Shown: positions 25,600 to 33,057 of the stretch, one piece after another
Numbering within the stretch: the stretch's first letter is position 1
Layout of the letters: each line of letters begins with the position of its first letter
The notes under the pieces: generated by a model
Databases searched by the model: none
What the model was told of the DNA's origin: nothing
What the model saw: the letters and a program-made list of their open reading frames with translations, nothing else
Source: Streptomyces sp. PH10-H1
GTDB lineage: Bacteria; Actinomycetota; Actinomycetes; Streptomycetales; Streptomycetaceae
Assembly: GCF_030063355.1 (NCBI RefSeq)
Contig: NZ_JASISZ010000050.1
Location: 1 to 64,000 of the forward strand
Direction of reading: 5' to 3'
Length of the DNA stretch: 64,000 nt
Program-made: the position numbers and the translations under genes

Positions 25600-26091
25600 T
25601 CACGCGGCGACGACGACCGACCCACGGGTCAGGACCGGCTTCGCGGTGCCCCGGCTCCCGGCCGTGGCCGTGGCCCGGGTCGCGAAGACCATCACCCGCA
25701 GCACCACGAAGCGCCCGACACCCGCCAGGCCGGAGGCGGACAGGTAGACACCCTGCTCCAGCAGCCGACCCGGGTTCGGGTGCACCGCGTACAGGGTGAG
25801 CAGGGCACCGGTGGTGAACAGGTAGCAAACGGTAGCGGTGAGACCGGACTTGAGATGGTCGGCCAGCTGGGCTCGTCCGGCGCGGAAGGTGAACCGGCCG
25901 TGCAGCTCGGTGGCCAGCAGGGTGGACGCCACCGTCACCACCGCGTTCGCCAGTGGCAGCGAAACCCGTCCGGAGAGCATCAGCAGTACCCCGCTGGACA
26001 GCAGTCCAACTCCCCCACCGCACACCACGAAGCGCACGAATGCCGCCAGGGGCCCGGTGGCGACCGGCGCTGGTACCGAGGTGGCGGCCAT
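25600..26091 (-). CDS. GtrA-like four-TM membrane protein
   Basis: The protein has 163 residues and starts at the ATG at 26091, six bases after AAGGAG; the longer frame to 26169 lacks a ribosome site. Four hydrophobic segments (FVRFVVCGGGVGLLSSGVLL; NAVVTVASTLLA; SGLTATVCYLFTTGALL; LSASGLAGVGRFVVLRVMVF) and the motif ELHGRFTF after TM2 fit the GtrA family. GtrA proteins are small membrane proteins linked to polyprenyl-linked sugar translocation in wall or polysaccharide synthesis. It is convergent with the MFS gene. A link to the polysaccharide locus 2 kb upstream is possible but unproven. Confidence 0.75.
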   Translation of the reverse strand: MAATSVPAPVATGPLAAFVRFVVCGGGVGLLSSGVLLMLSGRVSLPLANAVVTVASTLLATELHGRFTFRAGRAQLADHLKSGLTATVCYLFTTGALLTLYAVHPNPGRLLEQGVYLSASGLAGVGRFVVLRVMVFATRATATAGSRGTAKPVLTRGSVVVAA

Positions 26092-26269
26092 GTCGAACTC
26101 CTTGTCAGCGGCGGGTGTCACTGACTTTGCCGCACCGGACGACCCCGGCCCATCCGGCTCATGCCCCATAACTCGTGGGGGTTATCCCTACCCCGTCCCC
26201 TAGCGGCATCCCTGAGGAACTCCGCCGCCGCGCACGAGAGAACGCACCGAAAGGACGCGCTCAGCCAGG

Positions 26270-26521
26270 TCAGCCGTTTCCGGGCATCCGGTCGACCGCG
26301 TCCTTGGCTTCCTTCAGACCGGCGCCCGTCAGCTCCCGGTAGACCTTGATCGCCTGGATCTTCTTCCCTTGCCGCACAAGCTCGTCGATCTCCCGCAGAT
26401 CGGGGGATACCTCCTCGAACGCGATCCCCAGGTGACTCAGGATCAGCTCCTGACGGCGTTCGATCCGTTCGAGCCTGCGCTCCATCAGCTGGAGCCTCCG
26501 CTCCGCTCCGGAAAAGATCAT
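26270..26521 (-). CDS. ribosomal protein L7/L12 C-terminal-domain protein
   Basis: This small protein of about 83 residues has an N-terminal coiled coil (RRLQLMERRLERIERRQELI). It is followed by a segment like the C-terminal domain of L7/L12: LVRQGKKIQAIKVYRELTGA then GLKEAKDAVDRM. In the ribosome that domain recruits translation GTPases. Here the L10-binding part is missing, so this is not rplL. Such stand-alone proteins are widespread in actinobacteria without a known role. A GTG at 26566 would add 15 residues but has no ribosome site, so I used the ATG at 26521. Confidence 0.8.
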   Translation of the reverse strand: MIFSGAERRLQLMERRLERIERRQELILSHLGIAFEEVSPDLREIDELVRQGKKIQAIKVYRELTGAGLKEAKDAVDRMPGNG

Positions 26522-26607
26522 TTCGCCACCGCCGGAGCGGGCAACACCACTGGGTACGTCATCCACGAGACTTTACAGAGGGTCACGTGCGGCCCCGGCA
26601 CAGAGGC

Positions 26608-26638
26608 GCGCCCCGGTCGGGAAACCCGACCGGGGCGC
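26608..26638 (-). terminator. hairpin downstream of tRNA-Lys
   Basis: A perfect 14-bp inverted repeat with an AAA loop (arms 26608-26621 and 26625-26638) lies about 40 bases past the 3' end of the first tRNA-Lys on the minus strand. Its likely role is termination of the tRNA transcript. Confidence 0.7.
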
Positions 26639-26678
26639 TCTCGCAGGACGCCGGTGGCGAGACCGGTACGCCTGCGGG

Positions 26679-26751
26679 TAGGCCATGTGGGACTCGAACC
26701 CACAACCAATGGATTAAAAGTCCACTGCTCTAACCATTGAGCTAACGGCCC
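26679..26751 (-). tRNA. tRNA-Lys (anticodon UUU)
   Basis: A 73-base cloverleaf on the minus strand. The anticodon loop reads CTTTTAA in the ATTGG-flanked stem, giving UUU (Lys). GGTTCGAGTCC is the T arm and AGCTCAATGG the D arm. The 3' CCA is not encoded. The first acceptor pair is G-U, unlike the second copy. Confidence 0.93.
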
Positions 26752-26922
26752 GTTCTCTTCCCAGCATAGCCGGGCGCGGACCGGGTCCGTGCCGCGTCGC
26801 GGCCGGTCAGACGTGGCGGCACGCGGCGGGACGGGCTCGGGAGGCAGTGGGCCGCAGCGGGACGCGACCGCCCCGGGCCGGACGGCCACCGGCGGCCGGA
26901 TCCAGCCCCCGGCACAGAGAAA

Positions 26923-26950
26923 CCGCAGGTCGGTGTGGTATGACCTGCGG
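26923..26950 (-). terminator. hairpin with U-rich tail after tRNA-Lys
   Basis: A 9-bp inverted repeat (arms 26923-26931 and 26942-26950), followed on the minus strand by TTTCTCTG, lies ten bases past the 3' end of the second tRNA-Lys. It looks like an intrinsic terminator, so the two tRNAs are probably separate units. Confidence 0.65.
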
Positions 26951-26959
26951 CTCTCATGG

Positions 26960-27032
26960 TGGGCCATGTCGGACTCGAACCGACAACCAATGGATTAAAA
27001 GTCCACTGCTCTGCCAATTGAGCTAATGGCCC
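26960..27032 (-). tRNA. tRNA-Lys (anticodon UUU), second copy
   Basis: A 73-base cloverleaf on the minus strand with a fully paired acceptor stem GGGCCAT/ATGGCCC. The anticodon loop CTTTTAA gives UUU, the same anticodon as the neighbouring copy at 26679. The two differ in the T stem (GTTGTCGG against GTTGTGGG) and the D loop (AATTGGCAG against AATGGTTAG). Confidence 0.94.
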
Positions 27033-27136
27033 CGCCCCGCAGCATAGCCCGGCGAGGCGTGCAGGTCCGAGTCTTATCGGCTGTGGATGATCTGCGTCCT
27101 GGCTTCGGCCATGCTGCGGAGGATCCGCCGCTCGGG

Positions 27137-28723
27137 TCAGCCCGGCTCAGGGGCGGACTCGACGGCGGTGTCGGTGTCGGTGTCGGTGTCGGCGACCGAC
27201 TCGGTGGCGGCCGGTTTCAGGAACCAGTGACGGGCGGAGACCAGCCACCAGGTGGCGGCGAAGCCGAGGACGGCGAGCACCGCCACCGGCGCGTAGTTGA
27301 AGCTGTCCGCCGTGACGGGGCTCACCTGCGGCAGCATGAACAGCACGGTGATCAGCGCGACCCACCCCACCGAGAGGATCCCGATCGGCCGGCTCCAGCG
27401 CCCCAGGTGCCAGGGGCCGCGCTCGAAGGCGTCGCCCTTGCGCAGCCGGAGGAACGTCGGGATGACGTAGGCGATGTACAGGCCGATCACGGCGATCGAC
27501 GTCACGGCGGCGTAGGCGGTGGGGTTGATCAGATACGGCAGGCCGAGCAGCAGCGCGCCGGAGGCCGCCAGCCACACGGCGTTGGTGGGCGTGCGGGTGC
27601 GCTCGTTGATGCGGTGCCAGACGCGGGAGTAGGGGAGAGCGCCGTCGCGCGAGAACGCGTAGATCATGCGGCTGTTGGCCGTGACGGAGGCCATCCCGCA
27701 GAACAGCTGCGCGACGATCACCACGAGCAGCAGCGCCTTGCCGCCGGTCGCCCCGAGTCCGTCGATCAGGATCTGGGCGGGCGGGACGCCGGTGTCGCTG
27801 CCCAGGACGCCGCTGTAGCTGTGGATGGAGAAGGTGAACCCGAGCAGCAGCACGAAGCCGGCGATCCAGGACGTCCAGATGGAACGGACGATGCCGCGCG
27901 GCCCGGCGACGGACGCGTCGTGGGTCTCCTCGGTCATATGGGCGGAGGCGTCGTAACCGGTGAAGGTGTACTGCGCCATCAGCAGGCCGATGAGCACCAC
28001 GTAGAGCCCGCTGCCCCAGCCGGTGTTGTTGACGAACTCGGTGAAGACGAAGGACGCCGACTGATGGCTGTCGGGGACGATCGCGAGCGCTCCGACGATG
28101 ACGGCCACGCCGATCACGTGCCACCACACGCTGATGTCGTTCAGCAGGGCGACGATCCGCACCCCGAAGGTGTTGAGCACTCCGTGCAGGACGAGGATCG
28201 CCGCGAACAGGATCATCGTGTGGCCCGGGGTGGCCGGCCAGTCGAACTGCAGCGTCAGATAGGCGTTGAGGAAGCTCGCCGCCCCGAAGTCGATGCCCGC
28301 CGTCACCGCGACTTGCCCCAGCACGTTGAACCAGCCGGTGAACCACGCCCAGGCGGCGGCGCTGCGCTCCGGGGCCAGAACGCGCGCCCAGTAGTAGAGC
28401 CCGGCCGAGGTCGGATACGCCGAACAGACCTCCGCCATCGCGAGCCCGACGACCAGTGTCATCAGCCCGACACCGACCCAGCCCCAGGTGATGACCGCCG
28501 GGCCGCCGGTGTTCATGCCGAACATGAACAGCGTCAGACACCCGGACAGGACCGAGATGATCGTGAACGACACCGCGAAGTTCGAGAACGCCGACATCCG
28601 TCGCGCGAGAACCTGCGTATAGCCCATCTGCCGCAGCCGCTCCTCGTCGGAGCCCGCGACGGGATCCGGCGTGGCCGGGTCCGGTTGGTCTTCGTGCGGC
28701 TGACCTTCTTGCGTTGTTGTCAT
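27137..28723 (-). CDS. APC-superfamily amino-acid permease
   Basis: This 528-residue integral membrane protein has twelve predicted TM segments between about residues 45 and 490. The N-terminus is hydrophilic, with DEERLRQMGYTQVLARRMSA leading into TM1 (FAVSFTIISVLSGCL). The sequence MAEVCSAYPTSAGLYYWA and the loop AHMTEETHDASVAGPRGIV are typical of the amino-acid/choline transporter (ACT) branch that imports GABA, amino acids or polyamines with protons. The substrate cannot be read off. The C-terminal tail contains a (TD)n run from a short GTC-type DNA repeat. It is transcribed away from the helicase gene's terminator and stands alone. Confidence 0.88.
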   Translation of the reverse strand: MTTTQEGQPHEDQPDPATPDPVAGSDEERLRQMGYTQVLARRMSAFSNFAVSFTIISVLSGCLTLFMFGMNTGGPAVITWGWVGVGLMTLVVGLAMAEVCSAYPTSAGLYYWARVLAPERSAAAWAWFTGWFNVLGQVAVTAGIDFGAASFLNAYLTLQFDWPATPGHTMILFAAILVLHGVLNTFGVRIVALLNDISVWWHVIGVAVIVGALAIVPDSHQSASFVFTEFVNNTGWGSGLYVVLIGLLMAQYTFTGYDASAHMTEETHDASVAGPRGIVRSIWTSWIAGFVLLLGFTFSIHSYSGVLGSDTGVPPAQILIDGLGATGGKALLLVVIVAQLFCGMASVTANSRMIYAFSRDGALPYSRVWHRINERTRTPTNAVWLAASGALLLGLPYLINPTAYAAVTSIAVIGLYIAYVIPTFLRLRKGDAFERGPWHLGRWSRPIGILSVGWVALITVLFMLPQVSPVTADSFNYAPVAVLAVLGFAATWWLVSARHWFLKPAATESVADTDTDTDTAVESAPEPG

Positions 28724-28777
28724 GCCCCCAGCAATTCCCCCGCCGGGGGCACACCATGCGGCACACCCTGCGCGAAA

Positions 28778-28816
28778 ACGGGCCCGCCCGATACCAATGG
28801 CATCGGGCGGGCCCGT
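28778..28816 (-). terminator. hairpin downstream of the DEAD-box helicase gene
   Basis: A perfect 15-bp inverted repeat (arms 28778-28792 and 28802-28816) lies 47 bases beyond the stop codon of the DEAD-box helicase gene and upstream of the permease start. It is a likely terminator for the helicase. Confidence 0.72.
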
Positions 28817-28862
28817 AGACGTTCAGCCGACGTGGTCAGCCGTGATCAGGCGTGCAGCGCGA

Positions 28863-31268
28863 TCAGTTGGCCTTCCAGCGCGGCTTGCGGTCGATCGAGC
28901 CGGTGCCGGTGTTGCCCGGGCGGCTGTCACGGCGCTCGAAGGTGCGGCCGGCGGGACGGTCGTCACGACGGTCACGGTTGAACGGACGGTCGCCGCCGGT
29001 GCGGAAGCCGCCACCCGTGGCCGGACGCTCTTCGCGACGGTCACGGTTGAAGCCACCCGTGGCCGGACGGTCGCCGCCGGAGCGGAAACCACCGGTGGCC
29101 GGACGCTCGTCACGACGCTCGAAGGAACGGCCGCCGGTCGGACGGTCACCGGTCGGACGGTCGCCACCGGAACGGAAGCCACCACCCGAGGACGGACGCT
29201 CGTCACGACGCTCGAAAGAACGGCCGCCACTGGGGCGCTCGTCACGACGGTCACGGTTGAAGCCACCCGAGGACGGGCGGTCGTCACGGCGCTCGAAGGA
29301 ACGGCCACCGGTCGGACGGTCGCCACCGGAACGGAAGCCACCACCCGAGGACGGACGCTCATCGCGACGCTCGAAAGAACGGCCACCGGTCGGACGGTCA
29401 CCACCGGAACGGAAACCACCACCCGAGGACGGACGCTCGTCACGACGCTCGAAAGAACGGCCGCCACTGGGGCGCTCGTCACGACGGTCACGGCCGCCGC
29501 CGTAGCCACCGGAGGACGGACGGTCGTCACGACGGCCGTAGTTGCCACGCTCGTCACGGTCACGACGGGGCTCGGGCTGGACCGGGATGGCCGCGATACG
29601 AGCGGCCTCGGCAGCGGCGGCCTCGGCGATTTCCAGCGCCTTGGCGGCGACGGCCTCTTCCGGGTCCTCGCCACGCTCGCGGGCCGAACGCATGGTGAGG
29701 CGGTCGGCCTCCTCACGCAGCTCGGTGGCGCGGCGCTGCAGCTTCTCCAGCTCGCGGGTCATGTCCGCGACGTCACGCTCGGCCTGCGCCGCGGCGTTCT
29801 GTACGGAGTCGGCCTGGACGTCGGTCATCGAGCGGGCGCCGGTGATCATGGCGACCTCCTCGTCGAAGACGCCCGAGCCGCCGATGATGTGGCGCGAGGC
29901 GTCGACGCCCGCGTCCTCCATCAGACGGAAGATGGTCTTGCGCTGGTGCGGAAGCGCCAGCGACACGACCGTGCCGCTCTCGCCGGCACGGGCGGTACGG
30001 CCGGACCGGTGGAGGTAGTCCTTGTGGTCGGCGGCCGGGTCGACGTTCAGCACGAGGCCGATGCCGTCGACGTGGATGCCGCGCGCGGCCACATCGGTCG
30101 CGACGAGGACGTTGACGAGACCGCCCTTGAAGTCCTCCAGCACGCGGGTACGCGCGCCCTGCGTCATACCGCCGTGCAGCGCGTCGGCCTTGACGCCCGA
30201 CTCGATGAGCTGCTCGGCGACGCGGTCGGCGCCCATCTGGGTGCGGACGAAGATGATGGTGCGGCCCTTACGGGCGGCGATGGCGGCGGTGACCGGCGCC
30301 TTGTCCTTCGGCTTCACGACGAGCACGTGGTGGGTCATGGTGGTGACCGCGCCCTGCGCCGCGTCGACCTCGTGGGTGACCGGGTTCTTCAGGTAGCGCT
30401 TGACGAGGGAGTCGATCTCGTTCTCCAGGGTGGCGGAGAACAGCAGACGCTGGCCACCGACCGGAACCTGGTCGAGGATCTCGGTGACCTCGGGCAGGAA
30501 GCCCATGTCGGCCATCTGGTCGGCCTCGTCGAGGACCGCGATCTGGATCTTGTCGAGCGAAGCGGCGCCACGGTTCATCAGGTCGCGCAGCCGGCCCGGG
30601 GTGGCGACGAGGATGTCGACACCGCGCTCCAGCGCGTAGATCTGGTTGGACATCGAGGTACCGCCGCAGACGACCTTCATCTTGAGGCCGAGAACGTCAC
30701 CGTACGGCTGCAGCGCGTCGGCGACCTGCATGGCGAGCTCACGCGTCGGTGTGAGGATGATGCCGCGCGGGCGCTTCTTCTCGGTGTGACCACCGGAGAG
30801 CAGCGTCAGGAGCGGCAGGCCGAAGGAGAGCGTCTTGCCGGAACCGGTACGGCCACGGCCCAGGATGTCCTTGCCGTCCAGCGCGTCCGGGATGGTCGCG
30901 GCCTGGATCGGGAACGGCTTGGTGACACCGTTCTGCGCGAGCTTGCGGACGATGCCCTCGGCCAGGCCGAGGTCTCCGAAAGTGACGCCGGTGTATTCCT
31001 CTTCGTCATCCGCATCCGCGGAGTCTGCGGCGTCCGTGCTGTCCGCGTCCGTGCTGTCCGCGTCATCGGCGGCCACGGCCTCGTCGGCGGTGTCGTCGCC
31101 GGCCGTGTCGCCGGCCGCGGTGGTGGTGTCAGTGGTGCTGTCGGCCTCGACGATGTCGGTCTCTGCGGACTCGACGTCGGTGATCTCGGCCGTGGTGTCG
31201 ATCGTGGTGTCGTCAGCCACGGAGTCGTCCATGGGCATGGCGGTACGGTCGGCGGTGTTAATGGGCAT
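28863..31268 (-). CDS. DEAD-box ATP-dependent RNA helicase with Arg/Gly-rich repeat tail
   Basis: The protein has about 801 residues; the start is the ATG at 31268, downstream of GAGAGG. Residues 10-90 are a very acidic Asp/Thr/Ala stretch. The helicase core follows: Q-motif region TKPFPIQAATIPDAL, GRGRTGSGKT (Walker A), PTRELAMQV, DEAD, SAT, then ATDVAARGIHVDG and HRSGRTARAG. A coiled coil (REEADRLTMRSARERGEDPE) leads into about 240 residues of repeats built from RDERPSSGG, FRSGGDRPTGG and RSFERRD, an intrinsically disordered RNA-binding tail. Such proteins act in ribosome assembly, mRNA turnover or cold adaptation. The repeat number probably varies between strains. Confidence 0.93.
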   Translation of the reverse strand: MPINTADRTAMPMDDSVADDTTIDTTAEITDVESAETDIVEADSTTDTTTAAGDTAGDDTADEAVAADDADSTDADSTDAADSADADDEEEYTGVTFGDLGLAEGIVRKLAQNGVTKPFPIQAATIPDALDGKDILGRGRTGSGKTLSFGLPLLTLLSGGHTEKKRPRGIILTPTRELAMQVADALQPYGDVLGLKMKVVCGGTSMSNQIYALERGVDILVATPGRLRDLMNRGAASLDKIQIAVLDEADQMADMGFLPEVTEILDQVPVGGQRLLFSATLENEIDSLVKRYLKNPVTHEVDAAQGAVTTMTHHVLVVKPKDKAPVTAAIAARKGRTIIFVRTQMGADRVAEQLIESGVKADALHGGMTQGARTRVLEDFKGGLVNVLVATDVAARGIHVDGIGLVLNVDPAADHKDYLHRSGRTARAGESGTVVSLALPHQRKTIFRLMEDAGVDASRHIIGGSGVFDEEVAMITGARSMTDVQADSVQNAAAQAERDVADMTRELEKLQRRATELREEADRLTMRSARERGEDPEEAVAAKALEIAEAAAAEAARIAAIPVQPEPRRDRDERGNYGRRDDRPSSGGYGGGRDRRDERPSGGRSFERRDERPSSGGGFRSGGDRPTGGRSFERRDERPSSGGGFRSGGDRPTGGRSFERRDDRPSSGGFNRDRRDERPSGGRSFERRDERPSSGGGFRSGGDRPTGDRPTGGRSFERRDERPATGGFRSGGDRPATGGFNRDRREERPATGGGFRTGGDRPFNRDRRDDRPAGRTFERRDSRPGNTGTGSIDRKPRWKAN
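28980..29500 (-). repeat. in-frame degenerate tandem repeats in the helicase tail
   Basis: Units of about 60-110 bases recur here, encoding alternating FERRDERPSSGG and FRSGGDRPTGG blocks, in multiples of three bases so the frame is kept. The near-identity of several units, for example those around 29160-29290 and 29330-29470, indicates recent duplication by slippage or recombination. Confidence 0.85.
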
Positions 31269-31498
31269 GCTAAAGCTGAACCTCTCGGAGACTCGGCACG
31301 CGCCAGCTCCGGGGTTCGCATACAACCGCCTCAATGCGGTCAGCAGCCTGGAGAAAAGGAACGCGCCACGCGGCGCTCTTCGGATTCGGCGCCGGGCATT
31401 AGGATCAAACGATCTACCAGCATACGCATCTCCGGACCGATTTACCAATCGGACCGGAGGAGCTCAGCTGACCTCCTACTTTACACCGGTAACGCGGG

Positions 31499-31966
31499 CT
31501 ACGCCGGGGGGGCCGGTGTTGTGGTCGTCACTACGGGAGTGGGGGTGGCGCTCGGAGGTGCCGAGGGCGCCGTGGTCGCCGGCGCCGGGGCGGACGTCGC
31601 CGGCTGGGCGGGCTGCGCGGAGGCGGTGGCCTGCCCAGGCCCGGCGGACGGCTTGCCGGGGCCGGGGGAAGGCGCGGGCTTCGCCGCCACCGGGGCGCCG
31701 CCCAGCGGCGGCACACCGTGGGGCGACGCGGACGCGGACGGCGAACCGTTCGGCCGGGGCTTGCGCCCGCCCGGGGCGACCTTGCCGCCGTCCTGCTGGG
31801 TGCCCTCCGGCGCCCCGTCGACCCGCGCGACCGGCGCACCGGACGGCTTCGGGTCCTGCGAGCCATCGGTGCTCAGGCAGCCGGCCGTCAGCAGGACGGC
31901 GGTGGCGGCCAGGACGGCTCCGGCGGTGCGGGCGACGGCGCGGGAGGAGGAAGGGGGCACGTGCAT
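31499..31966 (-). CDS. Pro/Ala/Ser/Thr-rich lipoprotein
   Basis: The protein has 155 residues and starts at the ATG at 31966, preceded by GAGG. A signal peptide with the lipobox LTAGC at about residues 26-30 directs lipidation and anchoring outside the membrane. The rest has low complexity: Pro, Ala, Ser, Gly and Thr make up most of the mature part, ending in TPTPVVTTTTPAPPA, with no cysteine or enzyme motif. It may be a flexible wall-spanning stalk. Such sequence also occurs as a shadow in GC-rich DNA, but the signal peptide and lipobox support a real gene. Confidence 0.68.
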   Translation of the reverse strand: MHVPPSSSRAVARTAGAVLAATAVLLTAGCLSTDGSQDPKPSGAPVARVDGAPEGTQQDGGKVAPGGRKPRPNGSPSASASPHGVPPLGGAPVAAKPAPSPGPGKPSAGPGQATASAQPAQPATSAPAPATTAPSAPPSATPTPVVTTTTPAPPA

Positions 31967-32115
31967 GCACCTCGGGAAGTCAGGACGCGGCGGGCAGGAT
32001 CTCTGGTGCCCAACGCCCGCGCCACCCCTCAGGACACGCTCCACCGGTGACTACCGTCACGTTCGACCGGTCACGCGCGCGGCCGGCGTGCACCGTCGCC
32101 TTCCACCGTCACCCG

Positions 32116-32484
32116 TCACCCGTAGCCGAGCGCGTGCAGCCGCTCGTCGTCGATCCCGAAGTGGTGGGCGATCTCGTGAACGACCGTCACCTCGGTCTCC
32201 GCGACCACCTCGGCACGGCTGTCGCACATCCGCAGCGTCGGCCCCCGGTAGATCGTGATCCGGTCGGGCAGGACTCCGGCGTACCACTCGCCGCGCTCGG
32301 TGAGGGGTGTCCCTTCATAGAGGCCGAGCAGGTCGGGGTCCTTCGGGTCCGGCTCGTCCTCGACGAATACGGCGACGTTGTCCATCAGCCGCGTCAGATC
32401 AGCGGGAATCCGGTCGAGCGCCTCGCCGACCAGTTCCTCGAACTCCTCGCTCGTCATCTCCAGCACCAGCCCATTGTCGGTCAT
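32116..32484 (-). CDS. small zincin-like metallopeptidase family protein
   Basis: This 122-residue soluble protein has the family pattern FEELVGEALDRIPADL at the start and VAVFVEDEPDPKDPDLLGLY in the middle. The zinc-binding motif TVVHEIAHHFGIDDERL near residues 100-116 (HExxH...D) identifies the minimal gluzincin/aminopeptidase-like family (formerly DUF1025) found across actinobacteria. The catalytic Glu and both His are present. The substrate is unknown. The start is the ATG at 32484; upstream codons are Pro/Gly-rich noise. The GC-rich 200 bases upstream, to the tRNA cluster, contain no other gene. Confidence 0.87.
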   Translation of the reverse strand: MTDNGLVLEMTSEEFEELVGEALDRIPADLTRLMDNVAVFVEDEPDPKDPDLLGLYEGTPLTERGEWYAGVLPDRITIYRGPTLRMCDSRAEVVAETEVTVVHEIAHHFGIDDERLHALGYG

Positions 32485-32700
32485 GGGCGGCGCTTTCCCC
32501 CGGCACGTGACACCACTTCCCCCGGCGGGCGGTGCGGCCTCCCCCAGGACCCCGTCACCGACCCCGCCCCCGGCCCCGTCACCCTCCCCCCTGCCCGCCC
32601 CCGCGACCGGCCGGTAAACCGTTTTGGCGATACCCGGCGGCATCCCATATGCTTCTCACGTCCCCGACGGCGCCGACAAGCGCCCAAGGCGGGCCAATTA

Positions 32701-32773
32701 GCCCTCATCGTCTAGTGGCCCAGGACGCCGCCCTTTCAAGGCGGTAGCACGGGTTCGAATCCCGTTGGGGGTA
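32701..32773 (+). tRNA. tRNA-Glu (anticodon UUC)
   Basis: A 73-base cloverleaf with anticodon loop CTTTCAA (UUC, Glu), T arm GGGTTCGAATCCC and acceptor GCCCTCA paired to TGGGGGT with G-U wobbles. First of a Glu-Asp-Phe cluster. Confidence 0.94.
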
Positions 32774-32811
32774 CGCTTTACCGTGTGTGAGACTCGTCTT
32801 ACACATAGCTA

Positions 32812-32886
32812 GGTCCTGTGGAGCAGTTTGGAGTGCTCGCCACCCTGTCAAGGTGGAGGCCGCGGGTTCAAATCCCGTCAGGACCG
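32812..32886 (+). tRNA. tRNA-Asp (anticodon GUC)
   Basis: A 75-base cloverleaf with acceptor GGTCCTG/CAGGACC and anticodon loop CTGTCAA (GUC, Asp). The T arm is GGGTTCAAATCCC, with discriminator G. It is identical over its full length to the tRNA at 37163-37237 on the other side of hrpA. Confidence 0.95.
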
Positions 32887-32890
32887 CTGC

Positions 32891-32964
32891 GGCTGGGTAG
32901 CTCAGTTGGTACGAGCGACCGCCTGAAAAGCGGTAGGTCGCCGGTTCGACCCCGGCCCCAGCCA
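32891..32964 (+). tRNA. tRNA-Phe (anticodon GAA)
   Basis: A 74-base cloverleaf starting four bases after tRNA-Asp, with acceptor GGCTGGG/CCCAGCC and anticodon loop CTGAAAA (GAA, Phe). The four-base gap indicates co-transcription with tRNA-Asp. Confidence 0.95.
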
Positions 32965-32970
32965 CCGCAC

Positions 32971-33004
32971 GACGAAGGCCCCGTCTCCGGACGGGGCCTT
33001 CGTC
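32971..33004 (+). terminator. terminator of the Glu-Asp-Phe tRNA cluster
   Basis: A perfect 15-bp inverted repeat with a TCCG tetraloop (arms 32971-32985 and 32990-33004) begins six bases after tRNA-Phe and is followed by GTTGTC. It is a strong intrinsic terminator. Confidence 0.85.
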
Positions 33005-33057
33005 GTTGTCGAAATGATTCGCGAACTCTTCCGACCGGGTGAGATCCTGGGGGCCGT

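Noticed and set aside
26518..27017. Short proteins with an EQWTFNPLVVGSSPTWPT motif
   Set aside because: These are translations of the minus-strand tRNA-Lys genes, a familiar annotation artefact.
28980..29500. CRISPR-like array
   Set aside because: The repeats keep a reading frame, have no constant-length unique spacers, and belong to the helicase tail. No cas genes are in the window.
28722..32258. A 1178-codon open frame opposite the DEAD-box helicase and lipoprotein genes
   Set aside because: It consists of Thr/Val/Gly/Arg repeats mirroring the helicase tail, spans three unrelated genes and a terminator, and has no protein-like segments.
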